Assembly (NCBI GenBank): GCA_005784505.1 | Contig: VCAZ01000037.1 | Coordinates: 720,001 to 784,000 of the forward strand | Length of the DNA: 64,000 nt | Source: Bagarius yarrelli | Taxonomy: Eukaryota > Chordata > Actinopteri > Siluriformes > Sisoridae | Direction of reading: 5' to 3' | In this document: one piece after another, positions 45,174 to 55,166 of the stretch | Position numbering within the stretch: position 1 is the stretch's first letter | Layout of the letters: the number at the start of each line of letters is the position of its first letter | Position numbers and translations under genes: made by a program | Notes under the pieces: generated by a model | Seen by the model: the letters and a program-made list of their open reading frames with translations, nothing else | Told to the model about the DNA's origin: nothing | Database searches by the model: none

Positions 45174-46650
45174 AGGTTCAAGGTTCAAGGTTCGAGGAGC
45201 TTTATTGTCATTTCAACCATATATAGCAGATGTAGTACACAGTGAGATGAAATAACGTTTCTCCAGGACCCCCTGGTGCTACACAAAACATAGAATTTAC
45301 AAAACAACAAGAGCCACTAAACAGATAGACATAAAGTACATGTCAGTGCAGACAGTGCATAAACAGACAGTGCAATAAACAATACAAACATAACAAGGAC
45401 AGTGCAAGTAGAGGATGGGACATAGCGCCAACCATACCCTAGATGAGGTACAACGAAATGTGCAAATTACAACGGTACTGTGCAAATAGCATTGTAAAGT
45501 GAGTATGCTTACAAAAAATGTTCGAGTGTGTGTGCGTATGTGTGGGTTGAGGTAGTTCAGTACAGTGTGTTGAGCAGCCTGATGGCTTGAGGAAAGAAAC
45601 TGTTACACATTCGGGTTGTGAGGGTCCAAATGCTGCGGTATCTTTTCCCAGAGGGCAGGAGTGTGAAGAGTGAGTGTGAGGGGTGTGTGGGGTCCTCCAC
45701 AATGCTGTTAGCTTTGCGGATGCAGCGTGTGGCGTGGAAGGTGGGCTTTCCTCAGTCTTCGCAGGAAGTAGAGGTGCTGCTGGGCTTTTTTGCTAATGGA
45801 ACTGGTGTTGAGTGACCAGGTGAGGTTCTCCGTCAGAAATTTAGTGTCCTTGATGATCTCTACTGAGGAGCCATCGATGTTCAGCGGAGAGTGGTCGCTC
45901 TTTGTTTCCCTGAAGTCAACAATGATCTCCTTAGTCTTGTCAACGTTCAGAGACAGGTTGTTGGCTTTACACCAACCGGTTAGCTGTTTCACCTCCTCTC
46001 TGTATGCTGACTCGTCGTTTTTGCTGATGAGACCCACCACGGTCGTGTGCTGCACAGTCATGAATCAGCAGAGTGAACAGCAGTGGACTCAGCATGCAGC
46101 CTTGTGGGGCCCCAGTGCTCAGTGTGGTGGTGCTGGAGATGCTGCTTCCAATCCGGACTGACTGAGGTCTTCCCGTCAGAAAGTCCAGGATCCAGTTGCA
46201 GATGGAGGTGTTCAGGCCCAGCAGGCTCAGCTTCTCGATCAGATGCTGAGGGATGATTGTGTTAAATGCTGAACTAAAGTCTATGTACAGCATTCGTACG
46301 TATGTGTCTTTATTGTCCATGTGTGTGAGGGCCAGGTGGAGAGTTGTGGCAATAGCATTGTCCGTGGAACCGTTTGGACGTTATGAAAACTGTAATGGGT
46401 CCAGTGTGGGGGGCAGCAGGGTCATAAATGTGCCTCATGACGAGCCCTTCGAAACATTTCATCACGATAGGTGTGAGTGCGACGGGACGGTAGTCATTGA
46501 GGCTGGAGACTGCTGACTTTTTTGGTACAGGGATGATGGTGGCAGTTTTGAGGCACGTGGGAACGACAGCGGTGCACAGGGAAGTGTTGAAAATGTCAGT
46601 GAAGACATCTGCTAGTTGTGTTGCACAGTCCCTAAGATGTGTTGCTGCAA
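45174..46650 (-). mobile_element. Rex1-like LINE inserted in ERV-A
   Basis: The 3' end, on the minus strand, is a run of CCTTGAA-type heptads at 45174-45197 preceded by the tail found at 5613-5706. The frame 46699-46310 carries VPTCLKTATIIPVPKK and LNDYRPVALTPIVMK. The frame 46320-45967 carries DKDTYVRMLYIDFSSAFNTI-like and TGAPQGCMLSPLLFTL motifs, and 46061-45708 carries the C-terminal KKAQQHLYFLRRLRKAHLP. Between the last two, the bases for the FxDD motif are deleted (near 46060). 5'-truncated and inactive. Confidence 0.85.
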
Positions 46651-46659
46651 ACTGAAAGA

Positions 46660-47316
46660 ACACGGAAAAGAAGAGGACGTTCAGTCCACTACTGAACAAA
46701 CAGAAAAGCTTGTTCTTAGATTATAACCCTTGTCCAGAATTTACCTTAAGTCCATTTACGACAATTGATACAGCACTGGCAGAAGAAAATATTCCTTAAA
46801 TTAAAAGCTGTAGTAGACTATGTACTGTAAAAAAAATGGCCTCAATTAACAAAAGAAGACCTACAGAATAAGATTGGCTAAAAATAAATAGGGGCAGCAT
46901 TTTTATAGTTACTGTTTATTTGGACGGCAATTAAATTAACTACCTATGCCCTAGAACAATCTGTGGCAACAAACAAAAACAAGTATTACTATTGACCTAA
47001 TGCTGGAAAGTATGACAGCCCAAAGGGATGGCGAGATGGTTAGGAACAAAGCAGACAAAAAAAACAAGTTGGTTTTAACTGGCATTTCTCCTCAAGCTGG
47101 TTAGCAGGACTTGCTCAAATAGGCACAATTATTCTCATTGTACTTGTGGTGATTGCACTTATATGCTATTGTGGGATTCCATTACTACGTTCTATAATTG
47201 CTAAGACTACTCATGCAATGTTTGATCAGTATGTTATTATGCATGTAACAAATCCTGACAAAGTGCCTGTTACAGAAATAGTGAAAGAAAGTATGGCAGA
47301 CCTGAAAGAAAACTGA
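46660..47316 (+). pseudogene. ERV-A env remnant (transmembrane end)
   Basis: A hydrophobic segment around 47097-47190 (GTIILIVLVVIALICYCGIP) followed by a short tail ending MADLKEN and TGA at 47314-47316 fits an envelope transmembrane anchor and cytoplasmic tail. Upstream coding is shattered, and the surface subunit was not recognised. Confidence 0.6.
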
Positions 47317-47500
47317 AACTGATAACACAGAACAGAACATGCGTTAAGGTCTACATAATGATTCAATTATTTTGTAAATACCACAAAGAATGCATCTAAT
47401 TAAATATAAATGAATATCTAATCAAATATTAAGTAATTTCCATGATTAAGAGTTGGTTAAGATTGATGAATTAATGAGAATATGATTTAATGACAAACAT

Positions 47501-48121
47501 ATGCTGTATGTTTCTAAGTGTTTTGTGCAGTTAATGCCAATGGCCCAGAGACCACACCAACCTCAGTGCATTCTAAGACGTGCCTGTGTCCAAATGGAAC
47601 CCTGTTTAGATGGTTTCTTGTACAGAGTGGCTGGGGATAAGGGACTTCTCACTCAAAGTTGCAAGGCCTGCCAGATGATAGCAGCTGAACCAGTACATGA
47701 TTGAATTGAACAAGAGCTTTTCCAGGGGGGAAACTTTAACAGAGGACCTACGGCCTTTATCCATATTGTTTCAGCATGTGAATATAATCATATATAATGG
47801 AATATGGATGCACCATGAGTAGAAGGATACGTATTGGAGACAGGTTGTTCAATCTTTTTAGCATATGCTTATGGAACTCGCGCAGGACATGTTTTTTTGT
47901 TATCAGGTCTTGTTCAACAACAAACAATTTTTAATGTTGTTACAGTGTCCTTTTGTAGTTATGAGTTATGGACATCACAGTTGAAATCGTTGCTGACATG
48001 GTTACAGAAATTGTCTCGATGGCCAGTTTATTATGCAGTCAATACCTGTGATGACCACTGTAGCCATTGTGAAACTGAGCATTCCTCCACCTTATTGGAT
48101 TTGGTTTGTCTTTCCATGTGA
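47501..48121 (+). pseudogene. Unassigned ORF between env and the 3' LTR of ERV-A
   Basis: One reading frame stays open from 47501 to 48121 except for three stops (47702, about 47795, about 47816), giving about 206 codons. The product would be Cys-rich (pairs such as CKAC, CDDHCSHC) with an amphipathic/hydrophobic middle. It resembles no retroviral or host family that I recognise. Its position after env matches that of accessory genes in fish epsilonretroviruses. It may equally be a captured host fragment. Confidence 0.4.
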
Positions 48122-48232
48122 ATATTATACTGTCTTATCACTGAAGTGACCTGGGTAAGAATACTCACTGTTGCGCAAATGGCAGGCAGAGTGGGAATTT
48201 TCCCTAAAAATTTGCTTTGTGAGGGTTTTTCA

Positions 48233-48514
48233 AAGTTTAATTTAGGGGGCCTTTAGATCTTTACGTCATATACTATGTAAGAGGTATATGACATAGTTGG
48301 CTTTGTGAGGGTTTTTCACCCACTCCTAATTTAACCTCTTTGAGAATGAGCAAACTACTGCAGTCATTCACTGACTTAATTGTGGGGAATATTGTTGGTT
48401 TTATGTTTGTTTAATTTGTAGGTTTTTTATTGGTAAATTGTTTGTTTTTTATAAGTTTAATTTAGGGGGTCTTTAGATCTTTACATCATATACCATGTAA
48501 GAGGTATTTGACAT
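48233..48514 (+). repeat. 62-bp direct repeat pair upstream of the 3' LTR
   Basis: Copies at 48233-48294 and 48453-48514 start AAGTTTAATTTAGGGGG and differ at four positions. A third shorter repeat, GGCTTTGTGAGGGTTTTTCA, occurs at about 48213 and 48299. Confidence 0.88.
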
Positions 48515-48620
48515 CACTTTCAGTTTGATCTTTCATCTTGATTAAGTAGTAAGGGGTATGGCAAATGCTGAGATATTGATTATCGATTAATTATTGATTA
48601 TGTGGAACTCTAGAGTTCCA

Positions 48621-50250
48621 GACGGGGGAATAATGTTGGGAAAAATGCTAAAAATGAGGGTGGCGTGAGCAACACTAAGCTGTAATACAGCAATAATTAA
48701 TAACTAACGATAATATACACATAGTAGGAGTAGCACTAAAAGAAAAAATGAAATGAAGTTAAATCTGATGTAAAATAGGGCAAAAAAGAAGACAAATAGG
48801 GATGGTGCTATTAAAATCTACAATATAACAAAACATAGGTGTGTGTGTGGATGTGTGTGTGTGTGAAAACAACAAATTAGCATAAATAAAGTACAAAAAT
48901 CACACTCAAGGCACAATTTTATTGAAAGGCCCCACAACTAATCAACTGATATAATGTCATTCTCAGCATTGGGGCTAGTAGGGGAAGATAGGGGTGAAGG
49001 AAAAGGAAGAAGAATGGATGAAAAAGAAGATTCATCAGAAGAAAACAGGGGTGGTGACAATATGGGGAGAGAAGACACACTGTTTATTGGAACCTGTGAC
49101 AAGCTCCAACAAAGATGTTTAACAACAGTAGAGGTAGCAGCTTTTTCAGTGGTATCGGCAAGGATTACAGTGCCGGTTTGAGTTCCGACATCACAGGTTC
49201 GAGAAGGTAAGACTAGATGCACAGGTAAGGTATTTTCCTCCAGAGTGCGTAGATAGATGACACAATCCAGAAAAACACCAATCTCCTGAGTCAAGCAGGC
49301 CAGTAAAGAATGCCACACCTGTTGGATGTATTCCCTATGTTTAGCAGTTAAACAAGCTAGAGAGAGAAAGAGAGAAAATATTTTAAAGTAATGAATTACC
49401 ACTGGTCATGATTTTTATACAATACAGTCTAAGAATAGATAAGTAATTATAAACTGTGTAAACAACTGAGTGCTGAATTAAAAGAATTATTAAAGGAAAC
49501 AAAATAGGTGATTCTAGAGTAAACTGACAAATCATTAAATGATTAGACTAAATAGGTTATTTTAAAATATAACTTAGAAGTAGTTTAAGCAACAACAAAA
49601 AATATGTACTGTATATAACTTCTATAAAAGAGAGTAAATAAAATTTAACTTATGCATTGTCAGCAGATAAATGTTCAGAGATTAAATTTTTTTTAAAAAT
49701 CCACAGCAAAAGGGTCTCGGTTGCAGGCAAGCCAAGTGTGAAAAAAATCAGGAAGAGAAAGGCTTTTATATTGATGACATTTTTTTTTTAACAAACAGGA
49801 AGTCAAACTTGACTTTAATAGTAAATTATCTCACAATGAGAAAGTTACATCACGATGCAACCCAAATGATAAGGAATAGTTACCTAACAATGTAACTTAC
49901 TTTACAATGTACATCTATATTATTCTGAAATAAGGGTAATGTACATCACAATGGAGAGATTGCGAAATAATGGTAACTATATCACAACTGGAAGAATCTG
50001 AAATAATGGAAATTATTTGGCTAAGAAAGGGGGGGACTAAAAATTCCACAGGTATAAAAAGGACTGGATTTTCAGAGAATCTTAGCACTTGTTTTTGAAA
50101 TCATACTTTGCTTGGGAGTTTTACTTTTTGCTCGTGCCATTTATTGTTGGAAAGGTTGCCTTCTGTTGAATCCCTTGAATGCTTTCTGACTGACTGACTC
50201 ACCTTCTTTCAGAAGTTTTTTATTTTCGTTAATAATTTAATTTGGACATA
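48621..50250 (+). repeat. ERV-A polypurine tract and 3' LTR
   Basis: The purine run GACGGGGGAA (48621-48630) precedes a TGTTGGGAAAA start at 48634. The LTR contains the block shared with the 5' copy and a TATA box, TATAAAAA, at 50053-50060. The 3' boundary, near 50250, is set by where ERV-B coding begins and is approximate. Confidence 0.6.
50053..50060 (+). promoter_or_regulatory. TATA box of ERV-A 3' LTR
   Basis: GGTATAAAAAGGACTGG is a strong TATA context on the plus strand. Transcription from it would run rightwards into ERV-B in antisense. Confidence 0.5.
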
Positions 50251-50257
50251 GTGGAAA

Positions 50258-51999
50258 TTGGCTCAGCCTGTGACACCCCTACGAATGTGTCTGCTCCGAC
50301 AACTTCGTCTAGTTTACGTGTTTAAGGGGTGTGCTAAGAAATTGAGACAGATCGGGCAGATTACTTACGAATCTGTCTTGGTCAGGTTAATAGTGTCGGA
50401 ACTCAGAGCCCACCACAGACTCCGTATGCATATGCCGAATTGGTATACACTGTACACTCTTGTCCTGCTCCTAACTTAACGTCCGTTTCTTTCGTACCCA
50501 ACTTCCTTGCCCTCGCTTGTGCGATAGCATTACCATCCACAAAGATGATGTATTTAGCATTTTCCAATGGTTCTGGTCTTAGATCTGCTCTTGCTTTTAA
50601 ATTTTCTCTGCCTCTTCATTACACTCATGTGGAATCTCTTCATCTATCAGCAGGATTAATTGTACTGCAGCTTTCAATAGTTAATTCTAGTGCTGATAGT
50701 ATTACGTCATAGCCTGTTTGCTTGGCATTGGTTATTAGAAACTTTTGGCTAGTCAATAGAGTATATAGTATGTATATAGGATTACTTGGTGACCCATAGT
50801 AATGGTTGATGCTTTTTTATATGCGAATGCTGCGGCCGCTACAGCACGGTAGCATGCCCTTCTCCGCGTTATCCAGTGCCTTGAATGGGTTGTTTTCCCA
50901 TTCCTGGTTTTTGTTGCGTCAGGATTGCTGATGCAGACCATTTTCTTACTGACACATGTAATTGAAACGCTTTACCGTAATCTGGACTAGCCACCACTGG
51001 GGCTGAAGCTAGTGCACTTTTTATCAATTCAAAAGATGCTTCTATAGTCCAAGTTAGAGGGGCGCTCGGTTTGGTCTGATCCGCCGCTTTAATCATATCT
51101 CTTTAATGTGTGTTGGTGATATTGCACATTGTACCCTTAAGTACTCGTCCTAAATTTTCTACTTTCTGCAACATTAAAGTTTGTCTTTACTACTTTATGT
51201 CCATTCAGTGCTAAACTTTTTAAAACAGTTAATGAATCTTGTAGGCACTGTTCTTTGGTCTGACTACATATTAGATTATCCACATAGTGTAGAAGATGAC
51301 TTGTAATATGCTAATTTGCTAAATCTTGACATAACACCTGGTTAAAAATTTTAGGCTTTCACAATAGCCTTGTGGTAATCTGGTATAAGTCTACTGTTTT
51401 TTCTTCATAAGTGAATGCGAACAGAGATTGTGTACCATTTTGTTCCATCTGACAATAGTGTATGTGGCTCTGGTACCACCAAAGTTTCTGTCACTCCCAC
51501 TTGATTAACTGGTCTTAAATCATGTACTAAACACTATTTATCTGATTTTGTTTTTTAAGTGGAAAATTTGGGGTGTTGCAAGGGGTTTTTAGTGGGTATC
51601 AGAACTCCTGCCTTTACTAGACTTTCTATTGTAGGCCGAATGCCATCCAATGCTTGTTGTGATAGCGGATATTGCATCTGGTAAGGTAGTTTCACATTCA
51701 ATTTTGTCTGTATCTTCACTAACCCTGCTGATTTTACTAGCCATACGTCAGTTTGGCGTTTTGTAAACACTCCTGTGGGACCACAATGTATTTTTGCTTC
51801 AATATACAGATTACATCTCTTCCTAGTTAGTTTGTTGGTGCATCTGGTGAATAAAGTAAGGGTAATTGTACTGTAAGTCCTTCAACTGTTATATCTTGAG
51901 GCTCTGTGAATCATAATTTCTGTGTTTTTCCAGAGAAGCCTGCTGTTTTTATTAATTTACTGGAGAGGGGAAGCTTGGAGCCTTCTTTACCTATACTAA
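50258..51999 (-). pseudogene. ERV-B protease/reverse transcriptase/RNase H remnant
   Basis: The frame 51770-51555 holds QYPLSQQALDGI, then the LVKAGVLIPTKNPLQHPKF segment. The frame 51096-50869 holds KAADQTKPSAPLTWT. An RNase H segment with YTNSAYAYGV (Asp of the family YTDSAYA changed to Asn) is readable near 50450-50410. Stops and shifts occur throughout. Confidence 0.78.
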
Positions 52000-52945
52000 T
52001 GAATGTTGCTTCAGTGTCAATCAGGAATGGTGCTGTCAACTAATTTCCAATTTCCGCCAAAATTGTTGGTTCTTGTGCGGGATGCAGTGAGCTTCTCTGA
52101 ACAACTTCACATATGATTTGGCTTCGGCCACATTGGGCCTCCCCAAGTCGGCACTGGCGTTCTCTCTCATTGTTTTGGCCCCATCTACTGCCAGTCCAGT
52201 TTCCTGGTCCTTCGTTTTGTGCTTGGGTCTCCATTTCTTCGAGACCCATCTTTGGTCTTCCTTGTGTGTCATTTTGCATGAATGTGCAGTTTCTCCTCAA
52301 ATATCGTGGGTCATTACAATTCCAGGATCTTGCCCCACGCATCATAGGTGAGGGTCTTCCGATGAACATTCCTCTTCCTCCACGGCCTCTACTTTTTGCC
52401 AATAGGTCAAATATCTCAGCAATTCTGGCTTTTCCCAATACTTGGGATAGTATCGCTTTCACATTCCCTACATTTAGTTAATGTCCAGTAGTATGTTCCT
52501 CGAATCGTGTTATCCATTTCTGGGCTCCATCACAGACATTTGGCAGTCAGTTTATTAAACCTGTTACATCAATAAATGTCCAGGGAACATAATGATGTTT
52601 TTCTCCTCTTATTAATATAGGATTTTGTGTAAATTGGTCATCCTCTGTGACACTTTCATAATTTCTTTTATCTCCTTTCTTCTGATACCATGTCTGCATA
52701 TGCTTTTCAGAAAAACATTTACCTCCTCCACCACGACCCCTCTTTGATTTTCAGTCCTTCTTCCAACCTTTTCTCCTTGAATTTTTTGTATTTCCTTGAG
52801 TTCATTAGCCAAAGTATTTATTGCTGCATTCTGCAGTTCTATGTTGTGTTTTCTTTCGTTATAACTTTTTCTGCCATTTGCTGTTGTTTGTGGCTTATCT
52901 TAGTGGTTTTTCGGAGCATCTGCCATCGAAATGTTTTAAATTCAG
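52000..52945 (-). pseudogene. ERV-B gag and protease start remnant
   Basis: Frames 52812-52612 and 52462-52040 cover parts of gag. The zinc knuckle at 52327-52286 has two substitutions, first Cys to Ser and His to Tyr. The protease continues below 52040 with a LIDTEAT-like site, in which the Gly after Thr is changed, and an LGRD motif near 51810. Confidence 0.78.
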
Positions 52946-53746
52946 GATTGTTTTAAAGCAGCTTTACAGAAATACCTCAAAACAACACACTATTAAACAT
53001 TCAATTAAACAGTCAATTTAATTGATATCCATAAATCGAGGGGTCAGTTCTCCTCTGACCAGATAAAACAGTAGGTTACCCATGCTGCAGTAAAGTTTCT
53101 GTGGTCTTGTCCCAGTGGCCGCTTAGAAGACAAGAGAAACTGCCTTATTGTCTCCAAGTGATGGTGGCGACGGTGAGCTCGAAATAACAAAGAACAGACA
53201 CACCGTATGTTAGCGTAGATGCAATTCGACTGGTGATAAACAAATATTATGTGTTATTGGTGGTGTTTCCCGGTTCCGGTTGACCTGACTATTGTAGCCT
53301 GATGATCCTTTAACGGATTTGAATAATAAAAATGTGTGTATTATGTGTAGGCCAAGTTAAAGAGATGTGTTTTTAATCTAGTTTTTAAACTGGCTGAGTG
53401 CGTCTGCCTCCCGAACAGTGCAAGGTATGTTATTCCAAAGTTTAGGCGCTAGATAAATGAAGGAGCTGCCACCTGCAGTTGATTTTGTTATTCTAAGTAT
53501 AATCAAATTGCTGAGTCCTGAGAGCGCAGCGGACATGAAGGACTATAATAGGATAGGAGCTCACTCAGGTACAGAGGTGCTAAACCATTTAGGGCTTTAT
53601 AAGTAATTAACAAGATTTTAAAATCTATTCAATATTTTATAGGAAGCCAGTGCGGTGTTGACAGAACCGGGCTAATATGATCATATTTTTTGGTTCTTTA
53701 GTAGCTAGAGAACTCTAGCAAGGTGTGCAGAAAAACCCACCCAGTA
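52946..53746 (-). mobile_element. L2-like LINE (family II), 3' part
   Basis: On the minus strand, the 3' tail TTCTGTAAAGCTGCTTTAAA lies at about 52950-52970. The preceding 3' untranslated region and C-terminal coding match the second copy at 61310-62250. The element continues at 55167-56935 beyond inserted SINE and LINE sequences. Confidence 0.8.
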
Positions 53747-54013
53747 AGTATAGTATATATAGTATATTCAATTCATTGTGCAAGGTACATGTACAGAGCC
53801 AATGAAATGCATTTTTCGCATATCCCATCTTAGTAAGTTGGGGTCAGAGCGCAGGGTCAGCTATGATACAGCGCCTCTGGAGCAGGAGGGGTTAAGGGTC
53901 TTGCTCAAGGACCCAACAGTGGTTGACTTGCCAGAGGTGGGGCTTGAACCCAGGTGTTTCTGGTCTTCAGATTAACAACTCAGCACCTTAACCCATTTGA
54001 GCCACCCTGCCCA
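53747..54013 (-). mobile_element. HE1/V-SINE-type SINE nested in the LINE
   Basis: Minus-strand copy of the family at 24171-24436: head GGTGGCTCAAATGGGTTAAG, B box GGGTTCAAGCCC near 53940, central domain GGTCCTTGAGCAAGACCCTT. It interrupts the LINE between CACCCAGTAAG and GTTCCAATAGTC, which are adjacent in the copy at 62240-62262. Confidence 0.85.
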
Positions 54014-54035
54014 GCGTTCCAATAGTCTAATCTTA

Positions 54036-55166
54036 TAAAGGGACTGGATGTTAAGCAATTTCCTCTTGCTTAACCCTGAGAAGACGGAGGTTCTGGTTCT
54101 AGGACCGCAGGTAGCTAAAAGTAGGCTTCCGGATCACACCTTAACCCTAGACAGTCTTTCTGTTTCACCACGTGCAACAGTAAAAGATCTGTGTGTGATT
54201 ATAGACTCCAATCTCTCATTTGAAGCGCATGTCGATAATATTACCCAGAATAGCTTTCATTTCAGAAATATCGCTAAAATAAGAAAAATCTTGTCACTTA
54301 ATGATGCAGAAAAATTAGTTCATGCATTTATTCCATCCAGGCTGGATTACTGTAATGCTTTACTGTCTGGATGTTCAACTAGGTGCATTAATAAACTTTA
54401 GTTAGTTTAGAACGAGAGTCCTCACTAAAACTAAAAGATATGAGCACATCCTGCCTGTCTTATCCACACTGCATTGGCTCCCAATGAAATACCACATTGA
54501 TTTTAAAATACTACTTCTAACCTACAAAGCTCTAAATGTTCCTGCCCCGCAGTACCTAAGTGAACTTAGTGTCTTACGTTCCGCCACGCCTACATTAAAG
54601 GATGCAGGCTGCCTGTCAGTACTGCGCATTATAAAAACTACAGCAGGGGGCAGAGCCTTTACTTACAGAGCTCCAAAGTTATGGAATAGCCTCCCAATAA
54701 ATGTTCAAGAATCAGGCACAGTCTCAGTGTTTAAGTCCAGGCTAAAAACTTATTTATTTAGTCAGGCATTTTGTATTGATTCACCTTAGATAAAGGAGTA
54801 GATCTGAGGGATTCCTGGATGTTGAGTATTATGGTGATCTGGTATGTTTAGATGCTGTCTTATCCACTCTTATTGATCACGTTGTTGATAATGAGAGTGG
54901 CTGGTTGCTTAAACATATCAGGGAGCCCTCATGTCTGTGTTTCCCTCTGGTTCTCCTTTTAGTTATACTGTCCTAGTTAGTCTTGCCGGAATCCATGCTT
55001 GCACTCTACATTATATTCTTAATCACTCCATACACTGTGTTTACAATGTAACTTAACTGAGTTTTGATTCATTTTCATCTTATAATTTCTTCGATTGTGT
55101 AAAGCTGCTTTGTGACAATAACCATTGTAAAAAGCGCTATACAAATAAAATTTAATTGAATTAAAT
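54036..55166 (+). mobile_element. L2-like LINE (family I), 5'-truncated, inverted within family II copy
   Basis: Starts within the palm (LLNPEKTEVLVLGPQ at about 54067) and runs through KDLCVIIDSNLSFEAHVDN, HAFIPSRLDYCNALLSGC and TYKALNVPAPQYLSEL to the 3' tail AAAGCGCTATACAAATAAAA at 55131-55150. Frames 54048-54401 and 54484-54789 are separated by a shift. The palm catalytic motif is missing. Confidence 0.88.

Larger units (their letters stand above)
40236..50250 (+). mobile_element. Endogenous retrovirus ERV-A (class I-like), degenerate
   Basis: Order on the plus strand: partial 5' LTR, leader, gag, protease, reverse transcriptase, RNase H remnant, integrase, a nested Rex1 LINE (45174-46650), env transmembrane part, an unassigned ORF, polypurine tract and 3' LTR. 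The LTR pair is supported by a direct repeat of about 960 bases (40240-41195 versus 48980-49955). Single-knuckle gag and the style of the protease and integrase motifs suggest a gamma/epsilon-type (class I) retrovirus. Every ORF is interrupted, so this is an old fossil copy with no capacity to make virus. Confidence 0.82.
50258..52945 (-). mobile_element. Endogenous retrovirus ERV-B, internal fragment in opposite orientation
   Basis: Same family as ERV-A but on the minus strand and without LTRs. From 52945 downward: gag, protease, reverse transcriptase and part of RNase H, ending near 50258. The left end abuts the ERV-A 3' LTR; the right end abuts an L2-like LINE 3' tail. All frames are broken. 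Confidence 0.82.

Noticed and set aside
45790..46516. Plus-strand frames of 123 and 87 codons in the ERV-A interval
   Set aside because: Antisense shadows of the inserted Rex1 LINE, not retroviral genes.
48938..49402. 154-codon minus-strand frame in the ERV-A 3' LTR
   Set aside because: Opposite strand to the virus, low-complexity acidic/serine-rich. The corresponding 5' LTR copy has stops in the frame, so no evidence for a gene.
48634..50250. Reading the 1.6-kb LTR-like block as a separate gene or a 5' LTR of ERV-B
   Set aside because: Its TATA box and its shared block are in the same orientation as ERV-A. ERV-B coding on the opposite strand starts only after its end.
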